DNA from: Corbicula japonica
Taxonomy: Eukaryota; Mollusca; Bivalvia; Venerida; Cyrenidae
Direction of reading: 5' to 3'
Assembly: GCA_038501625.1 (NCBI GenBank)
Contig: JAZAYU010000175.1
Location: forward strand, 516,001-580,000
Length of the DNA: 64,000 bases
In this document: one piece after another, positions 10,331 to 21,620 of the stretch
Layout: every line of letters begins with the position of its first letter
How positions within the stretch are numbered: the first letter of the stretch is position 1
The notes under the pieces: model-generated
The model's database searches: none
Seen by the model: the letters and a program-made list of their open reading frames with translations, nothing else
Told to the model about the DNA's origin: nothing
Made by a program: the position numbers and the translations under genes

Positions 10331-11570
10331 GGTTTTCATTTTTATATGGTTTTCTCTTTTTTTCGAGACTGAACACAGATATGAGAAGGTGGTTCTACAT
10401 GTATATCCTACATCTTGATTGTTTCAAACCTAATCCGAATTCCTAAAACTCCTTGCGACTGTCCGTACCCCATTTTTGTGTCGCCCTTCGAAGAATAGGC
10501 AATACATAGGGATGTTAACCAATGTTCTAACTACACCGATCATATTTTCTAAATTTCTCATCAATGATTCGGAATATACACTTCAAACTGGAAATAGAGT
10601 AAGATACATCATTTTCACTTCTTTGTGTGAAACAATGATTAAATTCTCTTCAAGCGTTTAGAAACCACTGACATTTAATCCAGGTAGGTGTAAAACCAAA
10701 GGTTACAAAATTGTCGGTAGTGGGTATATTCCCCGAAAACGAAAGTTCATGTCTCATTGTTTTAATATGGATTTTAAGTAATTTTGAACAATTCTATGCA
10801 ATCCTGCAAAAATGCGATTGTTTAGATGTCACACAGAAGACTTTTAAGCAGTTTTTGCCGTTTTCAGTTCTCTTTGCAAAAGTTACGGTAAATTTTGTGA
10901 CTTTTGGTTTTGCCCTCACCTCTGTTAAATGCCATTCAATTGGTTTAAGTACTCCATTTATATGCGGAGAAATTTAATTTTTTTTATCGATGTAGTTAGA
11001 ACATTGGTTAAGTGTAGTTATTAGCAAATTTGTACCCTCTATGGTGCATGACTCAGTGGAAGTCTTGGACAATTTTTACGGGGACATGTTTGCACTATTT
11101 CGACTTGCTTATGTTGAATATCGAAACTTTATTTTATTATTAATTTTGACGGAGCGATTTATTGTTTCTATTGGAACGGCTAATTTCATATAGTATACCT
11201 TAGATATAAATATATATCTTTTTTTATTTTAATTTTTAAATACCCGTAATTAAAACCTTAGAAAAATGGTGTATAATACTGTTATGTCATGCTAGCGCCA
11301 CTGTCAACTGACCTTAGGATAATCATCATGTTTTAATTCATTTTTAAGTTTTGAATGCACCTTTTTTTTTAAAAGTGGCCATTAATTATACATCTCTATG
11401 TAATCTCTAACAGAACCAATCTCATTCAAAGTGGTTGTCAAATTTATAGTACATTTACTTGCCTGTTAAAGTATATGCAAATAAAACAAGTTTACTTTGA
11501 ACAAATATATACTTTAACATAACATTAGTTCATTTTTTACTGTTTTTACTGTTTTCCATCGTTCTTTCCA
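10331..11570. other. No gene recognised
   Basis: AT-rich sequence between gene A and the next exon-like block. Short open frames start at non-ATG codons or lack domain features. No tRNA, SINE or MITE signature was seen. Confidence 0.5.
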
Positions 11571-11571
11571 G

Positions 11572-11646
11572 CAAATGGTTGTGATGATTTTGCTTCTACT
11601 GACGCTTTAATCAGTTATTTGAAAAATTGGGACAAACGGAATACTG
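11572..11646 (+). CDS. Possible small orphan exon, phase 1-1
   Basis: A 75-bp open block follows a strong acceptor (GTTCTTTCCAG) and precedes a good donor (GTACGT). Both edges are phase 1, as in the neighbouring Ly6-like genes. It would encode NGCDDFASTDALISYLKN followed by WDKRNT. No homolog was recognised and no partner exon was found nearby. A chance exon-like block cannot be excluded. Confidence 0.25.
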
Positions 11647-11727
11647 GTACGTACTGGTACATTCGCGATGCTGTATGTTAGGGAAACAATTCACCGGGCT
11701 CGTATAGATAAAGGCATCAAATCATTG

Positions 11728-11895
11728 GCCTCAGTTATATAAAAATGTGAAATATGCATATCAGGAATTGCAACATCCAGAAGACAAAGCAAACAAATGG
11801 AGAGAAAAAGACCATGAGTAATAAATAAAATCAATTTCAAAATAGACACCACAAACAATTTACGAGAAGGAGAACCCGATGTATAAGGATGACTC
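11728..11895 (-). repeat. R1 family fragment
   Basis: Begins GTGAAATATGCATATCAGGA and continues through CACAAACAATTTACGAGAA, the inverted 3' half of R1. Confidence 0.7.
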
Positions 11896-13000
11896 ATTTA
11901 AATTTATCATCGACACTAAATGACACGCTTGATTCCATAGAATAATACAGTAGAAGGTATTGATTGTCCGGGTATCAAATCATACAATTTAAGTTATAGG
12001 TTGCACGGGAATCAAACGCAACAGGTTTTATGGGACGTCGTTCGTGCTGTATCTGTTTTGAAACGACAAGAATAGATAAGACTTTGATATGTGCATATGG
12101 TATACATATGAACCATTACAAACGTCGGCCTAATCCTTTTTTTCGAAGACTCACTCATTTCAAGTACAATATTGGGCAGTACCAACAGCGGAATAATAAT
12201 ACATGACAGACAATAACAAAATAATGTACACAGTAATATATTTGGCTTAAATTTACTATTGAAAAAAAGGCGAATATAAATACACTATTGATAAAGACGA
12301 ATACATACTATGTATTACAGTAGAGTACTAAGCTCTGCTCAAGTTTCAAACAGTATGTTATACAACGTGCAAGTAAGAATATAAATATTACATGATACTA
12401 TGGATGGTATTAAAACAACAGTGTAGTGATTATAAATGAAACATGGACATTTGTAATTTAATGTTTATATTTAAATAATTACTTGTTCAAATCGATAAAT
12501 AAAACACGGAGAGCAGTTACATTCCGCTTTCTGAAGAAGGGATGTTAAATAATTCTTTTATAAGCTTGCACAATACTAATATATAAGAATTCCTAACTTT
12601 AAAGATATAAAAATACTGCACGAAAAGGTGCATTAAAATATTTTAACTACTTTTTGGGTAACCCATTTATAATCTCCAGTGGGAATAGATGTTCATCAAG
12701 TAATTGTTAATTGCAAAATTAATACAAAGACCATACTTTCAGATAATAGTGATGATTTCTTTATTTAAAAAAAATGGACGAAACATAAATAGGAATGTAA
12801 TCGAAAATAACAGAACGTCAATAGATCAGTTACCATTCTGCAATTTTAGTAGCAATTGAGAAATATGTGAACACAACTCATGGTAGAAAATCGCAATCTC
12901 TCGTTCAATACGCTAGCTCCGGCGAGTCGCCTGGAGCAAATTTGGAATGTACTAAAGGTAAATATTTCAATTAGATTTTGACCCGGAGAGCGACCTCCTA
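11896..13000. other. No gene recognised
   Basis: AT-rich DNA with no open frame of note and no element termini that I could pair. Confidence 0.5.
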
Positions 13001-13004
13001 AAAC

Positions 13005-13257
13005 TCAGTAGCGCTATTTGTGCAGTGTGGCGGTCGTAAAAAGTCTCCCTGTACATATAGTCAGTACTGTTATCAGTAAATTAACCCGTTACCGATGTCT
13101 TGCAGAGATTGTTGCGTATATCAGAGCTATCCGATCAACCTTTTTTGGGGTTGTCCCGGCTAGCTCAGTTGGTTGCGTCGTAGGAATTGCAGGGCTAGGC
13201 GCTGTCGCCGTGACGTTGCGGGTTCGCTACCAGCTAGAGACATTATCATTTGAAATT
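13005..13257 (+). repeat. tRNA-like SINE/satellite unit, copy 1 of a tandem dimer
   Basis: The 254-bp unit starts CAGTAGCGCTATTTGTGCAG and ends in a tRNA-like module. That module has an A-box TAGCTCAGTTGG (about 13160) and a B-box GGGTTCGCTACC (about 13220). The long segment between the boxes resembles a class II tRNA with a large variable arm. Related copies are at 13258, 17345, 26598, 27328 and 62764 (minus). Confidence 0.75.
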
Positions 13258-13493
13258 CACAGTAGCGCTATTTGTGCAGTGTGGCGGCCGTAAAACGTCT
13301 ACCCGTACATATAGTCAGTACTGTTATCAGTAAGTTAACCCGTTACCGATGTCATGCTGTGATTGTTACTTATATCAGAGCTATCTGATCAACCTTTTTT
13401 GGGGTTGTCCCGGCTAGCTTAGTTGGTTGCGTCGCCCTGTGGCCGTGACGGTGCGGTTTCGCTCCCAGCTAGAGGCACTATCATTTCAAAAAC
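13258..13493 (+). repeat. tRNA-like SINE/satellite unit, copy 2 of the dimer
   Basis: Directly follows copy 1 with a 254-bp offset. It has about a 20-bp deletion between the A- and B-boxes, so its tRNA-like fold is incomplete. Confidence 0.75.
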
Positions 13494-13959
13494 TTCAAAA
13501 GACGCCTATGTCACGCATCTACTGTTAGAACTGTCAGAAGAACCTGCGTTCACATTTTTGTCGCTATGGGTTCATTCTCCTTTCGGATGTGGAACTGAAT
13601 TTGTTTTCATTTTCTATAGATGTGCATGGTACACGTAGCACTGAAGCATTAACAAAATGTGAGGCCTAAAGTAAAGCAACCTGAAGCCGTGATTATCTAT
13701 GAAAGCGCTGTGTCAATTAAACGTTTGCGCTTCTTCTCAACGTAAATAACAGTCACCGCACCACGCGTTTGATGTTTTGGTTGCAAGCCAAAGTATAACT
13801 GAAATCGAAATAAGTAGTAAGTAGGCAATATGATATCAATAAAATTCAATGGATTATTTCATCTCGAAAAAAGGTAAGTAAACTCGTTTCTCTAGACCAA
13901 ATTCATAAGTGTCGTTATAAACTCACCATTTTTACATCTAAAAAAGTATGAAATCTCTT
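13494..13959. other. TLR 3' flank, no gene recognised
   Basis: DNA between the SINE dimer and the stop codon of the minus-strand TLR. It would contain the TLR 3' UTR. No clear AATAAA on the minus strand could be assigned confidently. Confidence 0.4.
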
Positions 13960-16224
13960 TTATTGCTCCGATTGAATTTTGTCCAAAACGGCTTCGCAAA
14001 TCTGCTCCCAAGGTGGCGTCACCACAAACTGTCCATTTTCTTCCGTGCAAATAATTCTTACAGTTCTTTGGTACAAATCGAGAATCGTCGGTGTCATAAG
14101 AGCTTCATCCACTTGGTCTTTTAAAATTAATAAAATCGGCATCCTCCTTTCAAAGGCAAAAGCCAATTCGTTTTGACAATATGCACTTTGACAAAATCCA
14201 TCTGATACCACAACGACCAGGACAGAAGCTCTTTCAAAACACCGAATCATTTCATCTAACACTGCACGTCCAGGGCGAAAATGCATATCACCGGTGCAGA
14301 CTAGACATCGATCCACCCCTGTTATTGTCATAAGTCTTTCATTAAAGTTACCAATTATATTTTTGTCCACAAACTCTTCATCCCTGCTGCTGAAAGACAA
14401 AAACACTGCAAACTCGTATCGTCCTTCGCCTCTGTTGAGATTAAGGATAACATTTTCCCTGTTGCGTCGCGCTTTGATCTTTTGTCTACACTTGTAGGCA
14501 GAAATTGTTGATACAACTATAACAAATGTCCCCGTGCAAGAACATATGATTGCAATCAATATGTAAATGTGTCTTTGACATATTGAATTAACTTCTTTAG
14601 CAACTGCTTGATCTAATTGTACTATATTTCCATCTTCGTTCTGGCATTTGAGCCGTTCCACTGAAACGCTCGGAGGCTTTGAACTTAAAATCCATGAAAT
14701 GCTTGACTTAGATTCACATGACGAACAGTCCAGCGGGTTCCCATCAAGTGGGATTGTTAAATGAATACTGTTGTTGTTGGAATGATGTTGGAAATTATTT
14801 AATATCCGTAAAGAGTTTTCGTCCAAAATCTTTATTCTATTAAAAGCGAGGTTTAGATGTCTTAATCTGTGTAGTGGTTTTAATGTAAAACGTATTTGTT
14901 GCAGTTCATTCTCTGACAGGTCTATAGTTTCGATGTTAGGAATATTTGTAAACATCTGTGGTGGAACGGATATTATATTATTGTTTGATAAGTTGATATA
15001 TCGAAGTGAATGCACATTTGTTAACAGATTTTCCCACATTTTTGGTAGATTCGTTGCCATTATACCGAGCTGGTTATTGGAAAGATCAACAGTTTCTAAA
15101 GCAGTCATACACGAGAAAACTGTTGGGTTTATCATTTCTAGTCCGTTCGCAGATAAATCAATGTTTTCTAAACTGGTAAAGAACATGGAATTATTGCAAA
15201 CAATTTGAAGATCCAGGTACTTGATTCCATTGTTTTTAAGTATTAGTTCGTGGGTTTTCCACTCAGGGTTTTCATTAAGTAAAAACGTAATGTTCTTTAA
15301 CCATATTGTGGTATGAGGTTGGACGTTAAGTAGCCCACTGATATTCATGACTTTAGGGTAAAGTAGCAACACCTGCAGAAAATTTTCCTTTGAAGCAAGT
15401 GAAAGGTTTAAATTCGAAATTGTTACTTTTCCTGGTGGAAACCCAAATATTCTTTTATGTAACATTGCGTAACTAATGTCAAACAATCTTAAGTGGTTTA
15501 GTTTTCTTTTACCATAATCATGAATTATAGTTCCAATCTGTGAGAAAGACACATTAAGAGATCGTAGAAGTGGTAATTCTACAAACATGGCAGTCATATC
15601 AAAAACGTCAATGTTCAGATTGCTTAGATCAAGATGTGTGATGTTCCGTGTCCCGAGAACTGTAAAAAAATTCTTATCTAAGTTGGTAGGTATTTTTCTT
15701 AACGATCCGATATTTGAAATGATGAGACTTTGCAAACTTGGAAGAACATCTGAATAGTAAAGTAGTTCCGTTATGTTCCGAAGAGTTAAGCGGAAGCACC
15801 CGGTCATGTCCAGATTTTGTAGGTAATGTAGCCCTGCAAATGGGTCAGTCGACGAAAAGTCAAACGCCCACTTATGTATTTTTAATTCACGAAGCGAATG
15901 TAAATTTTGGAAACAGTTTTGGGAAAATACAGTCATTAATTGTAGAGTTAGAGGGTCGTCTGTGAATTCTAGCGACAATACTCGAGTCCAGCTTTCATCG
16001 TTAAACGAATCAGGCGTAACGACAGTGACTTGTTCCGAATTCACAACCCGTATGTTGGTAATTTCAATGGGAATCGTTTTGGGAATGTAATTGCATGTCC
16101 ATGTATTATTACTTTCCTGAATACACGTCTTTATTTCAAAGTTAATATCCGCAATCACTAAAGGCATAATTTTTAATATACAAATTATGTTTATGAAACA
16201 TTTCAAAAAGATATGTATCTCCAT
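13960..16224 (-). CDS. Toll-like receptor, single exon, 754 aa
   Basis: A membrane pattern-recognition receptor of innate immunity; the TIR domain is expected to recruit MyD88-type adaptors. From the ATG at 16224 the protein has a signal peptide (about 1-25) and a leucine-rich-repeat ectodomain (about 75-495). Clear LRRs include LENIDLSANGLEMI, LRYINLSNNNIISV and IETIDLSENELQQI. One C-terminal cysteine cap follows (C500, C503, C527, C549), then a transmembrane helix (about 552-577) and a TIR domain (about 602-750). TIR box 1 is YEFAVFLSFSSRDEEFV; the BB-loop region reads FRPGR with the conserved proline; the box 3 region is degenerate. The single cysteine cap makes it a short vertebrate-like (sccTLR) type. 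It is intronless, as many bivalve TLRs are. The open frame extends 11 codons upstream only through a TTG, so the ATG at 16224 is the likely start. No frameshift is seen. The ligand is unknown. Confidence 0.93.
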   Translation of the reverse strand: MEIHIFLKCFINIICILKIMPLVIADINFEIKTCIQESNNTWTCNYIPKTIPIEITNIRVVNSEQVTVVTPDSFNDESWTRVLSLEFTDDPLTLQLMTVFSQNCFQNLHSLRELKIHKWAFDFSSTDPFAGLHYLQNLDMTGCFRLTLRNITELLYYSDVLPSLQSLIISNIGSLRKIPTNLDKNFFTVLGTRNITHLDLSNLNIDVFDMTAMFVELPLLRSLNVSFSQIGTIIHDYGKRKLNHLRLFDISYAMLHKRIFGFPPGKVTISNLNLSLASKENFLQVLLLYPKVMNISGLLNVQPHTTIWLKNITFLLNENPEWKTHELILKNNGIKYLDLQIVCNNSMFFTSLENIDLSANGLEMINPTVFSCMTALETVDLSNNQLGIMATNLPKMWENLLTNVHSLRYINLSNNNIISVPPQMFTNIPNIETIDLSENELQQIRFTLKPLHRLRHLNLAFNRIKILDENSLRILNNFQHHSNNNSIHLTIPLDGNPLDCSSCESKSSISWILSSKPPSVSVERLKCQNEDGNIVQLDQAVAKEVNSICQRHIYILIAIICSCTGTFVIVVSTISAYKCRQKIKARRNRENVILNLNRGEGRYEFAVFLSFSSRDEEFVDKNIIGNFNERLMTITGVDRCLVCTGDMHFRPGRAVLDEMIRCFERASVLVVVVSDGFCQSAYCQNELAFAFERRMPILLILKDQVDEALMTPTILDLYQRTVRIICTEENGQFVVTPPWEQICEAVLDKIQSEQ

Positions 16225-16635
16225 TTTAGCGGCGGAACATATTTTGAACTGAAGCAAAGTTTTTCTCTATGCTAATGCGGAAGATTATTTTTTATGTGTT
16301 TATCACGTAAAACAAACACGCTTAAAATGTGCTTTCGTATATATATGTTTTAACACAAGGAAACTTCTCTCGCTAATAAATCTATAACACTGTCACAATG
16401 ATGACTTTCAATCTCATAAATATGAATTTATAATTTGGGAAAATGTTCAGCACTTCATATAATTTAACATATAATTTACGTGTACCATAAAACCTTTTAT
16501 TTGCTTTCCTTCATGTTTAAGTGGTTTAACGCATTTAAGTAAGATCAATTGGCAATTGAAAGTGCGTTAAAATATTCTCAAAAGAAAATAACAAACATTA
16601 AGGAAAAAGAGATCTTCCTCGAAGCAGCTTAATGA
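16225..16635. other. TLR 5' flank
   Basis: AT-rich upstream region of the minus-strand TLR. No TATA box or initiator could be identified with confidence, and a 5' non-coding exon cannot be excluded. Confidence 0.4.
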
Positions 16636-16858
16636 AAACTGGGCTCAATATCATAAAACTAAATCACGAGACTAGTATCAGACGCAAAAGAGACTGGTCT
16701 CTTATCTCGGCCCAATGTTCATTAAAGTAAATCAGGAGACTAGTCTCAAATCTCAAGCATCTGATTATCTAAAATGACGACTGGTCGCCATTTTAGCCAA
16801 TCAGACACTTGAGATTTGAGAATGGTCTCTAATCTCTGTTTAATGATCTTGGGCCCTG
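16636..16858. mobile_element. Hairpin MITE (family H), diverged copy 1
   Basis: 16710-16858 folds on itself around GACTGGTCGCC, with the shared blocks CTCAAATCTCAAGCATCTGA and its complement, ending GATCTTGGGCCC. A partial extra left arm precedes it (16636-16708). It is older and less symmetrical than the 46-63 kb copies. Confidence 0.75.
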
Positions 16859-17204
16859 ATAATTAACAGTGTTTTTTTCTTTTTGGTCCATAAGCGACTT
16901 AAAAGATGTCTTTAAAACAAACTTTCTTTGTAACAAGAAAAACACACAGGTTCAGAACGTATTATTTTCAATATATATTTTTCTTTGTTCTCACACTTTA
17001 AATATAATACTCAAAATTTGATAATGGCAAATCTTGTAGTCTAATATAAAAATGTTATACTAAACAAAATTTACATAATATTACAAAGAGGGTTCTTATC
17101 AAACTTTGATTAGTATATTACATTATAAGTATTATTCTATTTCATTTTTTATACATTTTTTTTTAAATGGAATACAAAAAAAACTGTTTCTCAATCAGGG
17201 GCTA

Positions 17205-17335
17205 GGCGGCGTGGGCAGTAATATGCATTTCCATTATTGTCCATGAACAGGCTCAATCAATCTGAGCCTGCAATATTTTCATATGTGTCTTGTTCGGTGT
17301 CTCAAAGTTCCCTTTTCATCTATTGCATATTTTCA
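17205..17335 (+). repeat. Dispersed repeat family R2
   Basis: Diagnostic string: GGGCAGTAATATGCATTTCC, then GAACAGGCTCAATCAA, GAGCCTGCAATATTTT and AAAGTTCCCTTTTCATC. Other copies are at 34312, 42912 and 55108, with a fragment near 49815 on the minus strand. A GGCTC...GAGCC hairpin is conserved. Confidence 0.75.
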
Positions 17336-17344
17336 AAAAAGTTA

Positions 17345-17520
17345 CTAAAAGCAGTTACCGATGTCGTGCAGTGATGATTTCGTATATCAGATATATCCGA
17401 TCGACCTTTTTGGGGTTGTTCCGGTAAGCTAAATTGATTGCATCGTCAAAATTGCCGTGCTAGGCACTGTCGCCGTGATGATGCGGGTTTGCTCAGGGGT
17501 AGAGGCAATATCATTTAAAG
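17345..17520 (+). repeat. tRNA-like SINE unit, right part
   Basis: Matches the 13.0-kb units from TTACCGATGTC through the tRNA-like module; the A-box has decayed (TAAGCTAAATTG). It directly follows an R2 copy. Confidence 0.7.
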
Positions 17521-19190
17521 CATAAATGTGTATTATTTATTACATTTACATGAGAATGTTATCATAATTGCACTTATCATATCTCTGTAGCACGTTTATA
17601 GTGATTATAAAACTAAATGTTCATAGATGTATCAGGAAAATCAACAGACAACACAATCACTCCACTAAAGGAAAACATGTAGCAAATCCTGCAATACTGG
17701 AACGGTCTGTCGCAAACATATTTGCCTCTTAGTTTAAACAGATTTTAGCCACACAAATCGTACTCACCGACCTTTAAAATACTGTCAAAAGGTTGAACTA
17801 TGGGCAATGTGGACATTGAAACAAAACAATAAAAAATGTTATCCCACCATACATGTAACGTTCGACAATTCATGAAAACAAATTTATTAATTTTGCCTTT
17901 GGCGTTGTATGCTATATGAAGGATTGATATTCTGAGATCCTCTATCACAATTCCATTCTGTTAGTTTCGCCAATAGTTTTCCTATTTAGGCCAAACCCAT
18001 TCTTTTATCTAGGTACATACTCCGCTAAACCTGGAATGGTATTAATACGAAAATACCGTACTTAGGGTTCCATGATCATCGCAATTTGCACACTATCGTT
18101 TGGGATGGATTTATATTCTATTTTTTATTGGTTAAAATACTGAGTTATGTTCAACACGTTGCTAAGCGGCCTGGCGGTAATATGGATTTTAGATTGTGTC
18201 CAATTACACAATTTTATCAAATGGCCAATTTAAGGCACTACGGACATATAAATTTTTATGTATGAGGCATAAAAAGAGAAAAATATACACAATATATTAC
18301 ACATTGGCATCTTACGTTTGCCACTATAGGTTTGAACCTGATCAAAGGGTGCCCAGCATCATACGTGGTCCACAAACAAACAACTACTAATGTGTGCCTT
18401 AGTTAGTTTATTCTTATTTTCATGTCCAATCGCCATTATGTCACATGAGCAAATTTAAATAGTCCAATCGTCAATAAAAATGTTGCATTCGTCTTATCGA
18501 GATTAATATAATAATTGTTGTTATATTTAAAGATCAAAGACAAATGTATGACTTTCAATTCTGTACAATTTCCAACATGATTACTAGCTGCTACCGTCTT
18601 TTTTTTCCAAAAGTGTCTGCCACAGGCAATTCAATTTGATGAAGCCCACATGTAGTTTAAAGTTAATAATGTACAGTTGTACAATGCTGAAATTGAAATT
18701 GTAATCAATTTTAAAGAAACTTGCTTAACTGAATGGTAAGCTATGGAAATAAGTCTAACGGATTAGTAATTTGAGTACCAGTGAAAGTACTAAATGCGTT
18801 GTAAAAAATACGCGTCATCAATAAGTATGCAGGTGGAAAAAGAGAAAATCATTTTTTTCGATTAGTGGCTATATTTCCCAGTGGCATCTATCAGGATAAT
18901 GACGAGTCCGGCGGCAATGTTTAACATTTACTTGAATTTTTGAAAGTTTGTTTAATCGACTTTGATTGGGACGCATTGACCTTAAATATTACGTTTTGTC
19001 GAAACGGGATATACTCTAGCATTTGCTTATAGTTTGTCAAAACGAAAAATCAAGAAAAAAACAGACAATCTTTAGAAATCTTTAACAACTGAAAGCGAAT
19101 CATCACATCAAGAAGTGTTTTTCAAGAGCATTGCCTATTTGGGAACCTCACCTCAACGACCTAGCGCCATTCGACTTCGCGTATTTTCCA
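17521..19190. other. No gene recognised
   Basis: AT-rich sequence without convincing open frames or paired element ends. Confidence 0.5.
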
Positions 19191-19199
19191 AACCCTAAA

Positions 19200-19800
19200 G
19201 CTAAGTTCCCACTGCCGAGCCGATCAACTCGATCATCCCGATCCCCTAAATTTCCTCGATTGAGCCCGACCATGCTCGACTAAGGCGTATGTACGACTTC
19301 TTCTTGACCTCTAGTCACACACGACCCCCACAGTGTTATTCACGACTCCTTCACGACGTCAACCCGACCCTCATACCGATTTCAAGGCCTAAGCTCGACC
19401 AATTGGACTTCTGATCGATCGCTGCAAGATCTTTACCCGACCAGTTCGACATGGTCGTACTCGGGTCGTAGAAGGTCGTGTACTGAAACTTTTTGAATGA
19501 AAACTTCAAACAAGATTGGTCATTACATAAAAGGGTCTAGCTCGTGTATGGTCGAACAGCAATCGGGAAGTGATCGTGTGTGGTCGAGTGGCAGTCGAGT
19601 AGCAGTCTTGTTAATCTGGACACCAGTTTGAACAGAAGTCGAGTTGATCAGGTACAGATTGGGTAAACGATGTCAATTCGACTAGATCGCTACACGATTG
19701 CTTCTCGATCAACTCATCTTCTACTCGACCAATACACGGTCGTTTCCCGGGCGCGTCTCGACCGCTTGCTACTCTATTGCTACTCGAATACTTTTGACAT
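19200..19800. repeat. CGAC/GTCG-dense, CpG-rich block
   Basis: About 600 bp strikingly rich in CGAC, TCGA and GTCG words, unlike its AT-rich surroundings. The bias is to CGAC on the plus strand in roughly 19200-19470, to GTCG in 19540-19640 and back to CGAC in 19670-19790. This resembles a decayed foldback or tandem array. No open frame of significance is present. Confidence 0.5.
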
Positions 19801-19859
19801 GTCAAAAAAGTATGCGCCGTTCGTGGTACTGCTGTGTATTTTAATGTACACACTCAGTT

Positions 19860-20995
19860 AAGATATTTTGTAAGCAGGATATTACATGCATGATATTGCA
19901 TGCAGTAAACATAAACAATTAAAATGTATCTCTATTTTTTTTTCATTAAAGATATGCGTCGTACCTTGATTTTACCGGGACATCTCTCGTATTTGACAGA
20001 ACTGCAGACTATTCGTGTTGTTTGGCGGATTTTCAACTCTTTAAATATTTACCACTTATTTTATCTCTAAAGTTTGCCCAATATTTAAACCAGTGCTTTC
20101 TTTATTTGTATATCTAAACAATCCCTTTACATCCGAGTTCAATAAGAACAGGTAAGAACCAGTTATATTTCACAATTTGTCGATAAAATCAATTCAAAAT
20201 AGGCGATTTCAAACAGGATATACATATATAATTTGTTTTCCTTAAATGCTAATATGAAGTATTCGTACTTGGTGAAAACAAAGGAATACATTAAGAATTT
20301 AAAGGTTCTCAGTCATAATCAACCAAATGAAAATCTTTCATAGGTATTACCTTTTGTTTTCTAAAATTGTAAGTCGTAGGGAGACTCGCATAATGTATGT
20401 CAAGACTTTATGACGTAACTGTCTTCCAAATATGAGCTTTTAGGCTAGCTATGTGAATATTATGGATACAAATGAATGACAATAAAAAAGGAAAGACAGC
20501 TATTTTTTATGCCAAATATTGGGTGAAATTGGACCCCATTCCCCCTCAAAATAGTATATATTTTTCCCCCACATCTGATAAAAAATTCCCCCTTTGCTGG
20601 AGTCTGTTACAGACCCTACTTAGTCGTGATATGTTTAAAGGATACCCTACGGATAGACAATACAGTGACAAGAATAATTGATAAAACTGCAGAGGGAGAA
20701 AGAGACATTTCACTGTAGACCACTGACTTTCTTTGAATTAATAAATAAGTGAACACTTTGTTTTGTGTTTTGTTGTGTTTGACAGGCTGCAAGTATATTC
20801 CAAATAATCACCCTTTCATTTGTTCTCGTCGCAATTTTTCCCCTCCAAAGGGCTGCGACCCCCTTCCCCCAAAAGTGAAAAAAAAAACACTGAAAGAAGT
20901 GATTTCAAATTGGAATATTTTACGGGTATGTAAACACTATTCTTATTTTAATGATGCAATGTGATTAAACCAATGATAACAGTTGAAAAGCTTAA
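19860..20995. other. No gene recognised
   Basis: Contains C-rich tracts with repeated TTCCCCC words near 20540-20600 and 20840-20870, and otherwise AT-rich DNA. Confidence 0.5.
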
Positions 20996-20998
20996 ATT

Positions 20999-21060
20999 AA
21001 AATCGCAGGGCCATTATCGATAATAGCCCTACCATTTCATAAGTTAATGCCCTGCGATCT
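20999..21060. repeat. Short inverted repeat with ATCGCAGGGC ends
   Basis: ATCGCAGGGC is mirrored by GCCCTGCGAT about 45 bp later, with an inner CATTATCGATAATAG palindrome. It looks like a small foldback or the end of a larger element. Confidence 0.5.
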
Positions 21061-21620
21061 TGAATAACGCTTCCGGTCGTAACGTAAATTTGTTACTATT
21101 TATAGTAACACATGTAATAAATAGTGTTTTATGTCATCATTCATTTTTAACAAGCGAAGCTGGTTTTACTAATCACAATTCTGAAATCGGTATGAAACCA
21201 ACTGGCAAACGGCGATTTACGCATTTCAGAGTAATCAGAGTAAGTAAAGTAGTCCCCAAGTTTCCTGTTACCTACGTCATGTTGATAGGATAAAACCTAT
21301 GCGGTGCATCAATGGTCAAATTCATCTGTACGACAGTTTGATTAAATGTAAAATCGGTGCGGTTCATATTTCTAGGACTTGATCTGTGCGGTGCAACAAT
21401 GGTCAAACATTGTCCGTGTCCGCGATTTTTCACAATGAAGGAAACAATTATATATTTCTTATTTCAAATAACTGCATAAACTTTCCCATCGATGGGGTCT
21501 CACTTTTTATATCATTTTTTCGTGTTCTTTATGTCTTTGGGATGTCAGTACACAGATTTCACTATTATAATTTTTTTCTTAAAACCCTTTACTCAATATA
21601 TACGCCTTTCATCACATAGG

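Noticed and set aside
13423..13638. Open frame across the SINE dimer
   Set aside because: Produced by the tRNA-like repeat; related frames appear in the other SINE copies.
16225..16257. Upstream extension of the TLR frame by 11 codons
   Set aside because: The first codon is TTG. The ATG at 16224 directly starts a good signal peptide, and non-ATG starts are unlikely in an animal gene.
21386..21619. 77-codon open frame also found at 41721
   Set aside because: Lies within repeat R3; the two copies share it because the repeat is shared, and it has no domain.
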